From the IMG/VR virus record IMGVR_UViG_3300025137_000058, positions 1 through 52,643 of that record: 52,643 bases of DNA, one strand, 5' to 3'. Below the pieces are notes generated by a model. The model saw only the letters and a program-made list of their open reading frames with translations. It searched no databases and was not told where the DNA came from. Of this stretch, positions 40,458 to 48,141 are shown piece after piece. Within the stretch, counting starts at the first letter, position 1; every line of letters starts with the position of its first letter. Source of the stretch: a virus. The position numbers were made by a program, and so were the translations under genes.

Positions 40458-41496
40458 GATACCTGGTTTAGGTAGATTTGGCATATACGTTGATGATTTA
40501 AAGATTGAAGATTTGAATAATGATAGATGGTTACTATTAGGTGAAGAACACCTAAAAGGTTTAGTAACCATTATTCGTGATGTTAAATTCAAAGATGCAG
40601 GTGAGTATAAAAAGTGGATGAAGAAATGGGGTAATCCACTTTATTTACCCATGTTAGCATTAAAGAAAAAATACAACATCAAAAAGTGGACTGCTTATGA
40701 TTTCTTTAAAATGGATAAAGAAGATAAAAAGTATATAGAAGATGTTAAAAGAATGGTCGTATCAGCAGATGGTAGATTTAATAGTGTGTTGAGAGTTACA
40801 GAGAACAGAACATCTGATGATAAACCTATGGGTCTATTTGGTAGAGGTGATTTAGAATGGCACTGTAATGATGGTGGACTGCTATATTCTATTCCTGGTA
40901 TATCATTATGGGGTCAAAGAAATATGACCAATAGTAGCACAGGTTTTATGACAACAGTTGATTGGTATGAGGAACAACCTGAGAGTGTTAGAAAAGAATT
41001 AGATGATGCAATTGTGATTCACAAATATTCATCACAACAAGTTAATCCAGATGGTGAAAAATATGATGATGAGGTTGTAAGCAGAAACGTATTCTGTGAT
41101 GGTAATATAGCATCAAAATTACATAATGATGAAAACCTACCAGAGATACCTTTGGTTAGAAAATCTTTATACGGATATCGTGGTATACATTTAAGCACAT
41201 CATGTTATCAAATCGTAGGTTTATCAGTAAAAGAATCACAAAAGTTTTTTGACCATTTACGAAAGTCACTGTTTCAGGAGAAATATACTTACAGACATAA
41301 ATATAAGAAAGACAATGATTTATTGATTTTTGATAATACCATTACGTTACACAATAGAGAAGGTAAAACTAAGGATAGATTAGCATTTAGAATACCTAAC
41401 GATTATTCTAAATTAAGACCTGAGTATAATCCTTACATTCAAGAACCATATAAATCAGATTACGCAATAATAAAGGAAAATTATGCCAACATATGA
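40444..41496 (+). CDS. TauD/TfdA-like 2-oxoglutarate oxygenase family protein
   Basis: 350 aa. The N-terminal lid is followed by LFGRGDLEWHCNDGGLLYSI (about residues 134-153), the place of W-H-x-D in TauD. The distal part DLLIFDNTITLHNREGKTKD and RLAFRI supplies the second His and the 2-oxoglutarate Arg. The proximal motif reads H-C-N rather than H-x-D, so iron binding may be altered or Asn may be a ligand. Marine phages carry many such genes; substrate unknown. Confidence 0.65.
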   Translation: MKLSKIPGLGRFGIYVDDLKIEDLNNDRWLLLGEEHLKGLVTIIRDVKFKDAGEYKKWMKKWGNPLYLPMLALKKKYNIKKWTAYDFFKMDKEDKKYIEDVKRMVVSADGRFNSVLRVTENRTSDDKPMGLFGRGDLEWHCNDGGLLYSIPGISLWGQRNMTNSSTGFMTTVDWYEEQPESVRKELDDAIVIHKYSSQQVNPDGEKYDDEVVSRNVFCDGNIASKLHNDENLPEIPLVRKSLYGYRGIHLSTSCYQIVGLSVKESQKFFDHLRKSLFQEKYTYRHKYKKDNDLLIFDNTITLHNREGKTKDRLAFRIPNDYSKLRPEYNPYIQEPYKSDYAIIKENYANI

Positions 41497-41788
41497 TTTT
41501 GAAAATACAAAGACTGGTAAAGTTTTTGAGAAGTTTATTTCTATTTCTGACAAAGAAAAGTATTTAAAAGATAATCCAGATATAAAACAATGTGTTTCTG
41601 GAATAAATATAGTAGGTGGAGTTTCTGGTATATCATACAAATCTGATAGTGGTTGGAATGATAATTTAACTAGAATTGCAGAAGCACACCCACAAAGTAA
41701 TTTAGCAAAAAATCAATTAAGAAGAAGCACAAAACAAGTTAAGACTGAAAATGTCTTAAAAAAACATAGAAAGAGAAACAGATGGTAG
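41483..41788 (+). CDS. Conserved phage protein with FmdB-like N-terminus
   Basis: 101 aa. MPTYDFENTKTGKVFEKFIS resembles the start of FmdB-type proteins but lacks the zinc-binding Cys pairs. Then IKQCVSGINIVGGVSGISYK, NLTRIAEAHPQSNLAKNQL and a very basic end. Common in marine T4-like phages; role unknown. Confidence 0.6.
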   Translation: MPTYDFENTKTGKVFEKFISISDKEKYLKDNPDIKQCVSGINIVGGVSGISYKSDSGWNDNLTRIAEAHPQSNLAKNQLRRSTKQVKTENVLKKHRKRNRW

Positions 41789-42183
41789 ATATTCCAGATT
41801 ATATGCGAGGGTTTGATTTAGATGAAGATTATGGATTTACTACTGTCCAAGCAAAACCAAAAACAGAAACATCTGTTGATAAGAAAGTGGTGGAAAATAC
41901 TAACATAGAATTATCAAAAGTAAAAAACGATTTATCAGATTTAAAATCAATGATGAACGAAGTATTACAAGTGGTTGCAGAAAAAGATGATATAACAAAA
42001 GAGATAGAAGATACAGAAGTTCTTAAAAGATTTAAAAGCATAGAAAAAGTCATATTACCATTTTTATATAATCTGAGTAAAACAGATGAACCTTACATAC
42101 ATTGGCCTAATAGAGGTCCTATTATAAAAGCACAAATAGATAAGATATTAGAATTAACAAGAGGTAGAGATGGAACTAAGTAA
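41782..42183 (+). CDS. Coiled-coil phage protein
   Basis: 133 aa. MVDIPDYMRGFDLDEDYGFT, a heptad region ELSKVKNDLSDLKSMMNEVL, and a conserved end EPYIHWPNRGPIIKAQIDKI. The C-terminal block is shared with marine T4-like phage proteins. Oligomeric structural or assembly role likely but unproven. Confidence 0.55.
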   Translation: MVDIPDYMRGFDLDEDYGFTTVQAKPKTETSVDKKVVENTNIELSKVKNDLSDLKSMMNEVLQVVAEKDDITKEIEDTEVLKRFKSIEKVILPFLYNLSKTDEPYIHWPNRGPIIKAQIDKILELTRGRDGTK

Positions 42184-42679
42184 AAACTTTACATTAAGAG
42201 AGATGACAAGGTCACAAACTGCTACTAGAAAAGGACTAGATAATAAACCTTCTGGAACCCACGAAGCAAATTTAGTATTACTTTGTCAAAACATATTACA
42301 ACCATTAAGAGATTATTATGGTAGACCTTTAAGAGTAACATCTGGTTATAGAAGTCCAGAATTATGTGTTGCTATCGGGTCATCAATTAATTCACAACAC
42401 GCAAAAGGTCAGGCGGCGGATTTTGAGATACCAGGTGTATCAAATAAAGATTTAGCAGAACACATCAGAGATAATTTAAGTTTTGACCAATTGATATTAG
42501 AGTTTCATAGTCCAGTAGACCCTATGAGTGGTTGGGTACATTGTTCTTTTAATAACAAAGTTGAAAATAGAAAAGAATTTTTAAGAGCATATAAAGATAA
42601 TGGTAAAACAAAATATGAAATGTATAGTAATGAAGTATTTGCAACTGAAAGTGATATAGTGAGTGGTTCAAAAAAATAA
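42170..42679 (+). CDS. M15-family zinc peptidase
   Basis: 169 aa. Zinc and catalytic motifs: VTSGYRSPELCVAIG, SQHAKGQAADFEIPG (H-x6-D) and SGWVHCSFN (W-V-H). This is the peptidase M15A D-Ala-D-Ala carboxypeptidase/endolysin-like fold. It could cut peptidoglycan cross-bridges at lysis or entry, complementing the glucosaminidase at 37793. Confidence 0.85.
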   Translation: MELSKNFTLREMTRSQTATRKGLDNKPSGTHEANLVLLCQNILQPLRDYYGRPLRVTSGYRSPELCVAIGSSINSQHAKGQAADFEIPGVSNKDLAEHIRDNLSFDQLILEFHSPVDPMSGWVHCSFNNKVENRKEFLRAYKDNGKTKYEMYSNEVFATESDIVSGSKK

Positions 42680-43049
42680 AACTGATGACCATTTTATTGA
42701 AGAAGATGATTATGTATATGCAGGCAATCATTTAATAGTAGACATATATGGTTACGATAAAGAGTATAGAGATTTTAATCATCTATTAGCAAAAGCATCA
42801 CATCTTGCAGGTGCTAAATTGCTCTACTCATATACACATGATTTTGACAATGGTGGTATTACAGGTGTCGCCATATTAGCAGAATCACATATATCATTTC
42901 ACACTTGGGCAGAGAGAGATTATATTGCATTTGATGTCTTTATGTGTGGTGACACACAACCATACAAAGCAATTAATTTTATCAAAAAAGAATTGAAAGC
43001 AGAAGACGTGAAAATTAAAATAATTAAAAGAGGTAAAATTGCAAAGTAG
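42663..43049 (+). CDS. speD: S-adenosylmethionine decarboxylase-like proenzyme, copy 1
   Basis: 128 aa, GTG start at 42663. Processing site E74-S75 in AILAESHISFHTWAERDY, where Ser becomes the pyruvoyl group; His80 (+5) and Cys95 (+20, VFMCGD) have the spacing of prokaryotic AdoMetDC. Likely makes decarboxylated AdoMet for polyamines that balance DNA charge, or has the arginine/ornithine decarboxylase activity known for some homologues. The second copy follows at once. Confidence 0.85.
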   Translation: MVQKNKTDDHFIEEDDYVYAGNHLIVDIYGYDKEYRDFNHLLAKASHLAGAKLLYSYTHDFDNGGITGVAILAESHISFHTWAERDYIAFDVFMCGDTQPYKAINFIKKELKAEDVKIKIIKRGKIAK

Positions 43050-43407
43050 TTGGGGTTTCCATTTGATATTAGATTGTAAAGGTAGTAAAATGTCTAAAGA
43101 GTTAGTCAAAGATGCTAAATTTATAAAGGAGTTTACAAAGATTTTAGTAGATGGTATTGAGATGAAAGCATATGGTGAACCTATTATAGAACACTTTGCA
43201 ACGCACGAAGAAAATGCATCAGGTTATAGTTTGGTGCAATTAATAGAAACATCAGCAATCACAGGTCACTTTTGTGATATCAATGGTGATTTTTATTTAG
43301 ATATTTTTAGTTGCAAGAGTTTCAGCATTGACATTGCAAAAGAAATAGTGTATAGTTACTTTAAACCTAAATTAATAAGAGAAACATTTTTAACTAGACA
43401 GGCATAA
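43039..43407 (+). CDS. S-adenosylmethionine decarboxylase-like proenzyme, copy 2
   Basis: 122 aa. The start is a TTG at 43039 with AGAGG upstream; the first ATG (43090) would remove the conserved WGFHLILDC. LIETSAITGHFCDI gives Ser72 and His77 (+5), and IFSCKSF gives Cys92 (+20), so the catalytic set matches copy 1, but the residue before the Ser is Thr, not Glu. Low identity to copy 1 points to a different subfamily, not a recent duplication. Confidence 0.7.
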   Translation: MQSSWGFHLILDCKGSKMSKELVKDAKFIKEFTKILVDGIEMKAYGEPIIEHFATHEENASGYSLVQLIETSAITGHFCDINGDFYLDIFSCKSFSIDIAKEIVYSYFKPKLIRETFLTRQA

Positions 43408-43411
43408 TATA

Positions 43412-44098
43412 ATGAAATTTAATTTTATAGACATAGACAAGAGTGTATTACCTACTGCAAAAGGTAGAAGAAAAGGTAAGTATCGTTTTTATGAAGTAAA
43501 TGGTACAAACTATCCAAGTGTTACATCCGTTCTAGGTGTAAGAAAGAAAGTAGAACTTCAACAGTGGAGAGATAGAATTGGCGAAAATGTTGCTAATTGG
43601 GAAATGGGTAGGGCGGCAAGACGTGGTACTGCAACACACAATCTTATAGAAAACTACATCAAAGGTGAACCACTCACAGAAAAGAGTGTACTACCTTTAG
43701 GTTTATTTAAGTTAATGAAACCTTATGTTGATAAGATAGAGAATATACATTGTTTAGAAACAGTATTATATTCTAGTAAGTATAAATTAGCAGGTCAAGT
43801 AGACTGTATTGCAGAGTATGATGGTGAATTATCAGTAATTGATTTTAAGACTGCTAACAAAGAACGAAAAGTAGAGTGGATTGAAAACTATTTCTTACAA
43901 TGCACTGCATATGGTTTAATGTATGAAGAATTATTCGAAAAACCTATAAAGAAGATAGTTTTAATCATAGGTGGTGAAGATGGTTCTATGGTGACTCATG
44001 TAAGAAATAAAGAAGATTACATACCTAAATTAGAAGAAGTCGTAGAAGACTTTTATAAGATGTTTAATCTGGAGTATAATGAGCAACAACTTTCATAG
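43412..44098 (+). CDS. PD-(D/E)XK nuclease (RecB/Cas4-like)
   Basis: 228 aa. Motif AARRGTATHNLIENYIKG (helical His), LAGQVDCIAEYDGEL (Asp) and LSVIDFKTANKE (D-x-K), then FLQCTAYGLMYEELF (Q-x-x-x-Y). This order, with the Q-x-x-x-Y helix, is the RecB/Cas4 nuclease family. Likely acts on DNA ends in recombination or host DNA degradation. No Fe-S Cys cluster as in Cas4 is seen. Confidence 0.85.
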   Translation: MKFNFIDIDKSVLPTAKGRRKGKYRFYEVNGTNYPSVTSVLGVRKKVELQQWRDRIGENVANWEMGRAARRGTATHNLIENYIKGEPLTEKSVLPLGLFKLMKPYVDKIENIHCLETVLYSSKYKLAGQVDCIAEYDGELSVIDFKTANKERKVEWIENYFLQCTAYGLMYEELFEKPIKKIVLIIGGEDGSMVTHVRNKEDYIPKLEEVVEDFYKMFNLEYNEQQLS

Positions 44099-44726
44099 AT
44101 ACATCAAATTGCCTTTCGATTTTATAAAACCTTCTGAAACTATGAGAACAATGAGTTCTGAACAAGAAGAAAAAACTTCTATATGGGATACAGAGAAAAA
44201 AGGTAAAACAGATGTATACAAATTCAATATACCAGAATTAAATGAAAATGTAAAATCCTTCTTAGATGACTATGATTTGTTTTATAATACAAAATTAATG
44301 TTTTATACAAGTCCTAAAGACAGGATAAATATTCATGTTGATAGCAACAAAGATGCAAATTATTTAAACGATACAAAGAACTATTTTGATAACCATGTTA
44401 AACTAAATTATACTTGGGAAAATGAAAATAGTTCTTTGAGATGGTGGAAAACAGAAGATAATAATAATCTGAAGGTAGATACACATACTTATGAAAATGG
44501 TAAGACATGGAAGGTCATATGGGCAGAAGAGGGTAAATGTCAAATGATATATGAAAAACGAATTGATAAACCAAGTATTGTAAATACAGGAATGTTACAT
44601 TCTACAAATAATCCATCAAATAAAGAGAGGATTACATTGTCATACAATTTAGTTAAAAAAGAAAACTTACAACTTTTAACTTTTGATGAGATAGAAGAGG
44701 TTTTTGGAGATTTATTATATGAATAA
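44079..44726 (+). CDS. 2-oxoglutarate/Fe(II) oxygenase-like protein, paralogue 2 of 3
   Basis: 215 aa. Starts MSNNFHRYIKLPFDF. The H-x-D is in KDRINIHVDSNK (about residue 87), and NTGMLHSTNNPSNKERITLS gives the distal His and Arg about 85 residues later. The next gene is a closer relative (shared HRYI, H-x-D, G-x-L-H-S-x-x-N-P-S and WW segments), and the gene at 10784 a more distant one. Substrate unknown. Confidence 0.55.
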   Translation: MSNNFHRYIKLPFDFIKPSETMRTMSSEQEEKTSIWDTEKKGKTDVYKFNIPELNENVKSFLDDYDLFYNTKLMFYTSPKDRINIHVDSNKDANYLNDTKNYFDNHVKLNYTWENENSSLRWWKTEDNNNLKVDTHTYENGKTWKVIWAEEGKCQMIYEKRIDKPSIVNTGMLHSTNNPSNKERITLSYNLVKKENLQLLTFDEIEEVFGDLLYE

Positions 44727-45429
44727 GTACCATAGATACATAAACGTACCTTTCGAACTAAAAGAACCACCTTTAAATCGTTATGCTGATGATGAAGAGT
44801 TCAGAGTTAAGGGTAGATGTGGATTAGACCAGTGCAAAGACAGATGCGAGTTCGCAAATATTAATGCTTGTTACGACCAAGATTTTTTTAAGTGGTTGAA
44901 ACTATCATTAAAAGTGAATGAGGATAAAGTTCAAGATTTTTTAGCAGAATATGGTTTGTTTAGTGATAATATATTATATTTTATTACCAAACCTGATGAT
45001 AAGATGATTGTGCATATAGATAATAATAAAGAAGAATATTATCTTGCAGAAGAAAGAAAAATAGAAGATTACTTAGATGACCATGCTAAGATTAATTTCA
45101 CTTGGGGACCTAAAGAAAGCACAATGCGTTGGTGGTCAAGTGATAAAAAAGATATTAGTATAGAAAGTGATGTTGATGAAGACGGTAATGATTGGAAATT
45201 AGTTATAGGTAACGAGAAGAAAAGTAAACTACTGTACGAGAAATCGATTTATAAACCAAGTCTTGTAAATGCAGGAGTTTTGCATTCCGTTTACAATCCA
45301 TCAAAAATAGAAAGAAGAATAACACAATCTTTTAATATAGTAGACAAGAGAAAAATAAAGTTAGTATCTTTTCAAGATGCAGTTGAAATATTTGATAAAT
45401 ATATAACGGAACAAGAGGAAATAGCATGA
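44719..45429 (+). CDS. 2-oxoglutarate/Fe(II) oxygenase-like protein, paralogue 3 of 3, with Cys cluster
   Basis: 236 aa from ATG 44719 (an in-frame TTG at 44704 is unlikely). MNKYHRYINVPFEL; H-x-D in DKMIVHIDNNKEE; distal NAGVLHSVYNPSKIERRITQ. It has an insertion absent from paralogue 2: GRCGLDQCKDRCEFANINAC (about residues 33-52), four Cys that could bind zinc or an Fe-S cluster. A tandem duplicate of the preceding gene that gained this element, or whose partner lost it. Confidence 0.55.
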   Translation: MNKYHRYINVPFELKEPPLNRYADDEEFRVKGRCGLDQCKDRCEFANINACYDQDFFKWLKLSLKVNEDKVQDFLAEYGLFSDNILYFITKPDDKMIVHIDNNKEEYYLAEERKIEDYLDDHAKINFTWGPKESTMRWWSSDKKDISIESDVDEDGNDWKLVIGNEKKSKLLYEKSIYKPSLVNAGVLHSVYNPSKIERRITQSFNIVDKRKIKLVSFQDAVEIFDKYITEQEEIA

Positions 45430-45989
45430 CTTCAAAAACAGTAAAATACACAGTATATGAGAATACAGAAGCACCAACAACTTGGAGTAATAGTGATAAT
45501 GATGTTACAGTTGTAAATGACGGAACTACGCACATTGTTATTAGTGATTTAGACCACACTACTTCTAGAAGTGGTAATGTAGTTAGACAAGGTACATTTG
45601 ATTTAGACTTAACAAAAGATACTACTCTTAATTCAAAATTTTTTACTAATATTGGTGGTGAAGAAATTGTATCAACATTTAATGTTGTAATATCACCTCA
45701 AGGCGGTACTAGTTATAATCTTGTAGCAAAATATGTTGATGAAACAGATTCAACAACATTAGAAGATGCAGTAGAAAATGATAGTTTTGATGATTGGTGT
45801 AAATTTAAAATAAATGGTGTAACAAAGCATACATTAGATTCATTAAGTGTGGGTGAGCAACAATTAGGAACTCATGCACATACATGGAATGGGTCTGATG
45901 CATTATCAATCGAATATGAGGCAAGTCAAAGAAATATTGATGACTCATCATATCAAACAGCATTTAGTGTAAAATTTGACATAACCTAA
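45426..45989 (+). CDS. Beta-rich protein, probable virion component
   Basis: 187 aa, ATGA overlap with the upstream gene. Alternating beta pattern: YTVYENTEAPTTWSNSDNDV, TTHIVISDLDHTTSRSGNVV, VSTFNVVISPQGGTSYNLVA. Thr/Ser/Asp-rich like phage fibre or decoration proteins. No enzymatic motif. Not in the main structural block, so assignment is tentative. Confidence 0.45.
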   Translation: MTSKTVKYTVYENTEAPTTWSNSDNDVTVVNDGTTHIVISDLDHTTSRSGNVVRQGTFDLDLTKDTTLNSKFFTNIGGEEIVSTFNVVISPQGGTSYNLVAKYVDETDSTTLEDAVENDSFDDWCKFKINGVTKHTLDSLSVGEQQLGTHAHTWNGSDALSIEYEASQRNIDDSSYQTAFSVKFDIT

Positions 45990-46003
45990 ACTAATTTATT
46001 ATT

Positions 46004-47137
46004 ATGAGATTTGATGGATTAATACCTGGTTATCAGGTGGATGTGAATGTAAATAATAAATCTTCAGTAAACAGATATTGGGATTATGGTAGAATTGTTG
46101 ATGGTAAGAAACAATTAGACCCACATTTACATTATGGTTGTTATCTTCTAGGATATAAACAATTAGATTTTATAACAAAAACACAAATACAGATGATACT
46201 ATCTGAACTACCAGAAGTTGGTGAGAACTTTCTATCTTCAGATGAACTATATCTAAACAGTAGAAGTTTTGAGTTAGCAACAAAAATAAAAGAGATGAGT
46301 GGTGGATTTAAAAGTTTCTATGCACTATCAGGTAGTGATGCAAATGAAGGTGCTATCAAATTAGCATTTGCATATAATCAGAAAAAAGGTAATGATAAAA
46401 GAAAAGTCATATTAAGTTTTGATGGTAGTTATCACGGTTCTACATATCTAACTCAATCAGTCGGTAATACTTTATTTAATGAAGACCCATTTTATGGAGT
46501 ACCAAAATATAATTGGAGTAGAATAATTGATAGAAATGATGACATTACAAAAACAGTTGATTTAGAAAAAGTAGCATGTATTATAGTAGAAACACATACT
46601 TATGCTAAGAAATTAAAACCATATACAGAGAAGTTTTGGAAGAATTTAGAAATCATTAGAATCATGTACGATATTCCTATAATTGTAGATGATATATTCA
46701 TGGGTGGTGGTAAATTAGGTAAGTTCTTTGGTTGGGAGACAACATCATTTAGACCTAGTATATTTACAATGGGTAAATCAATCACTGGTGGTCATTTTCC
46801 ATTATCAATGACTTGTTATGACAGTTATATTGATGACGCATTAGGTGATGATTTTAATTGGGACCATGGATATACATATTCTTTTTATCAACCAGGTATT
46901 ATGAGTATGTTATACTATCTTGAAAAATTAAACTTTGATAATTTTGATAAAATTAGAAAAACAGTCACAGAAATATTTGAGAAAAATGACTTTGAAATAC
47001 AAGCAAATGCTGGTATTATTTTTAGCACTAAACGAGAAAAACCATATCATCTAATAGCACCTTTAAATGCTACTGATGAATATTATGACGTGTTAAATAC
47101 AACATTGACAAATTTAAAAGAAAGTGTTATAACATAG
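46004..47137 (+). CDS. Class III PLP aminotransferase
   Basis: 377 aa. FYALSGSDANEGAIKLAF (phosphate site), LSFDGSYHGSTYLTQSVGN, IIVDDIFMGGGKLGKFFGW (PLP Asp) and FTMGKSITGGHFPLSMT (Schiff-base Lys). This is the glutamate-semialdehyde/acetylornithine aminotransferase family, slightly shorter than bacterial homologues. No strong Shine-Dalgarno before the ATG. Nearby AdoMetDC genes suggest a possible link with amino acid or polyamine metabolism. Confidence 0.85.
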   Translation: MRFDGLIPGYQVDVNVNNKSSVNRYWDYGRIVDGKKQLDPHLHYGCYLLGYKQLDFITKTQIQMILSELPEVGENFLSSDELYLNSRSFELATKIKEMSGGFKSFYALSGSDANEGAIKLAFAYNQKKGNDKRKVILSFDGSYHGSTYLTQSVGNTLFNEDPFYGVPKYNWSRIIDRNDDITKTVDLEKVACIIVETHTYAKKLKPYTEKFWKNLEIIRIMYDIPIIVDDIFMGGGKLGKFFGWETTSFRPSIFTMGKSITGGHFPLSMTCYDSYIDDALGDDFNWDHGYTYSFYQPGIMSMLYYLEKLNFDNFDKIRKTVTEIFEKNDFEIQANAGIIFSTKREKPYHLIAPLNATDEYYDVLNTTLTNLKESVIT

Positions 47138-47138
47138 T

Positions 47139-47315
47139 ATGACAAAAGATAGTTTTGGAAATTTCTCTAATCATATCATTAAGATTGATTGGGCAAAAAT
47201 AGAATGCTCAGGACAAGATAATAGTCACCCGAAGGTTTACTATCATCTTAAAGTAGGCGAAACAAAACAATGTGCATATTGCAACTTAACCTGGAAGAGA
47301 ATAAAATTATTATGA
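47139..47315 (+). CDS. zf-CHCC zinc-finger protein (58 aa)
   Basis: ATG 47139 follows the previous stop. The CHCC pattern is complete: IECSGQDNSHPKVYYHLKVG then TKQCAYCNLTW, i.e. Cys23, His30, Cys45 and Cys48. This family (like mitochondrial NDUFS6) is typical of alphaproteobacteria and mitochondria. The stop overlaps the gp33-like start (ATGA). The phage role is unknown; the gene context suggests transcription or complex assembly. Confidence 0.8.
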   Translation: MTKDSFGNFSNHIIKIDWAKIECSGQDNSHPKVYYHLKVGETKQCAYCNLTWKRIKLL

Positions 47316-47524
47316 ATAGTGTTACATTTTATAGTGAAGTAGAAAAGATTAAAAGACAGAAACGAGATATGACATATATGGACGCAGTTGTTTTTTATTG
47401 TGAAGAAAATGATATAGAGATAGAAACTGTAGGTAAATTTATATCAAAAGTTTTAAAAGAAAAGATAGAATCAGAAGCAAGAGATTTAAACTTCTTACCA
47501 AAAGTAGGAAAATTACCTATATGA
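47312..47524 (+). CDS. 33: Late transcription coactivator (gp33-like)
   Basis: 70 aa from ATG 47312. MNSVTFYSEVEKIKRQKRDM, then TYMDAVVFYCEENDIEIETV and a characteristic end SEARDLNFLPKVGKLPI. This matches the phage late-transcription coactivator family that bridges RNA polymerase and the sliding clamp at late promoters. The TATAAATA elements at 5348, 35325, 49008 and 50018 would be its targets. Confidence 0.85.
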   Translation: MNSVTFYSEVEKIKRQKRDMTYMDAVVFYCEENDIEIETVGKFISKVLKEKIESEARDLNFLPKVGKLPI

Positions 47525-48141
47525 CACAAGTAACATTGATGGATAAAATGGGTTCTGACTTATCTGTTGTTAATTCTGCAAGAGTTTCATTTGCAAAAGA
47601 GCATGAAACAATGCAAGATAATGATGAGAAGTTGATTAAATATCTAGCAAATCATAATCATTGGTCACCTTTTGGTCATGGTTCTTTGCAATTTAGAATA
47701 AAAGCACCTGTATTTGTTGCAAGACAGTTAGTTAAACATCAAGTAGGTTTAGTCTGGAATGAAGTTAGTCGTAGATATATTGACTCAGACCCAGAGTTTT
47801 ATGTTCCGTTTTTATGGAGAGAAAAACATGAAAACAAAAAGCAAGGTTCTACTGATAAAGAGGTAGAATATGATATTACACCTTTGATTAAGAAATCAAA
47901 AGAGATGTATCAAGATATGTTAGATAGTAATATTGCACCTGAGTTAGCAAGAATGATATTACCTCAATGTATGATGACAGAGTGGATATGGTCAGGTACA
48001 TTATATGCTTTTGCTAGAGTATGTAATTTAAGAAATAAACCAGATGCTCAACAAGAAACAACTGAAGTTACAAGAGATATAGCACATCATATGAAGGACC
48101 AGTTTCCTATTAGCAGTAAATATTTGTTAGAGAATGAATGA
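47521..48141 (+). CDS. thyX: Flavin-dependent thymidylate synthase
   Basis: 206 aa. FAD/dUMP signature KHQVGLVWNEVSRRYIDSDP (variant of R-H-R-x7-S) near residues 78-97, preceded by the NHNHWSPFGHGSLQF His-rich segment, and followed by LARMILPQCMMTEWIWSG. It makes dTMP without DHFR. AlaA-type ATGA overlaps couple it to gp33 and the next gene. Confidence 0.9.
   Translation: MTQVTLMDKMGSDLSVVNSARVSFAKEHETMQDNDEKLIKYLANHNHWSPFGHGSLQFRIKAPVFVARQLVKHQVGLVWNEVSRRYIDSDPEFYVPFLWREKHENKKQGSTDKEVEYDITPLIKKSKEMYQDMLDSNIAPELARMILPQCMMTEWIWSGTLYAFARVCNLRNKPDAQQETTEVTRDIAHHMKDQFPISSKYLLENE

Noticed and set aside
43039-43407. Second AdoMetDC-like gene as a dead pseudoenzyme
   Set aside because: Ser72, His77 and Cys92 keep the spacing of active enzymes, so loss of function is not supported.
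43412-44098. Cas4 protein of a phage CRISPR system
   Set aside because: Nuclease motifs fit RecB/Cas4 but the Fe-S Cys set is missing and no repeats or other cas genes are present.
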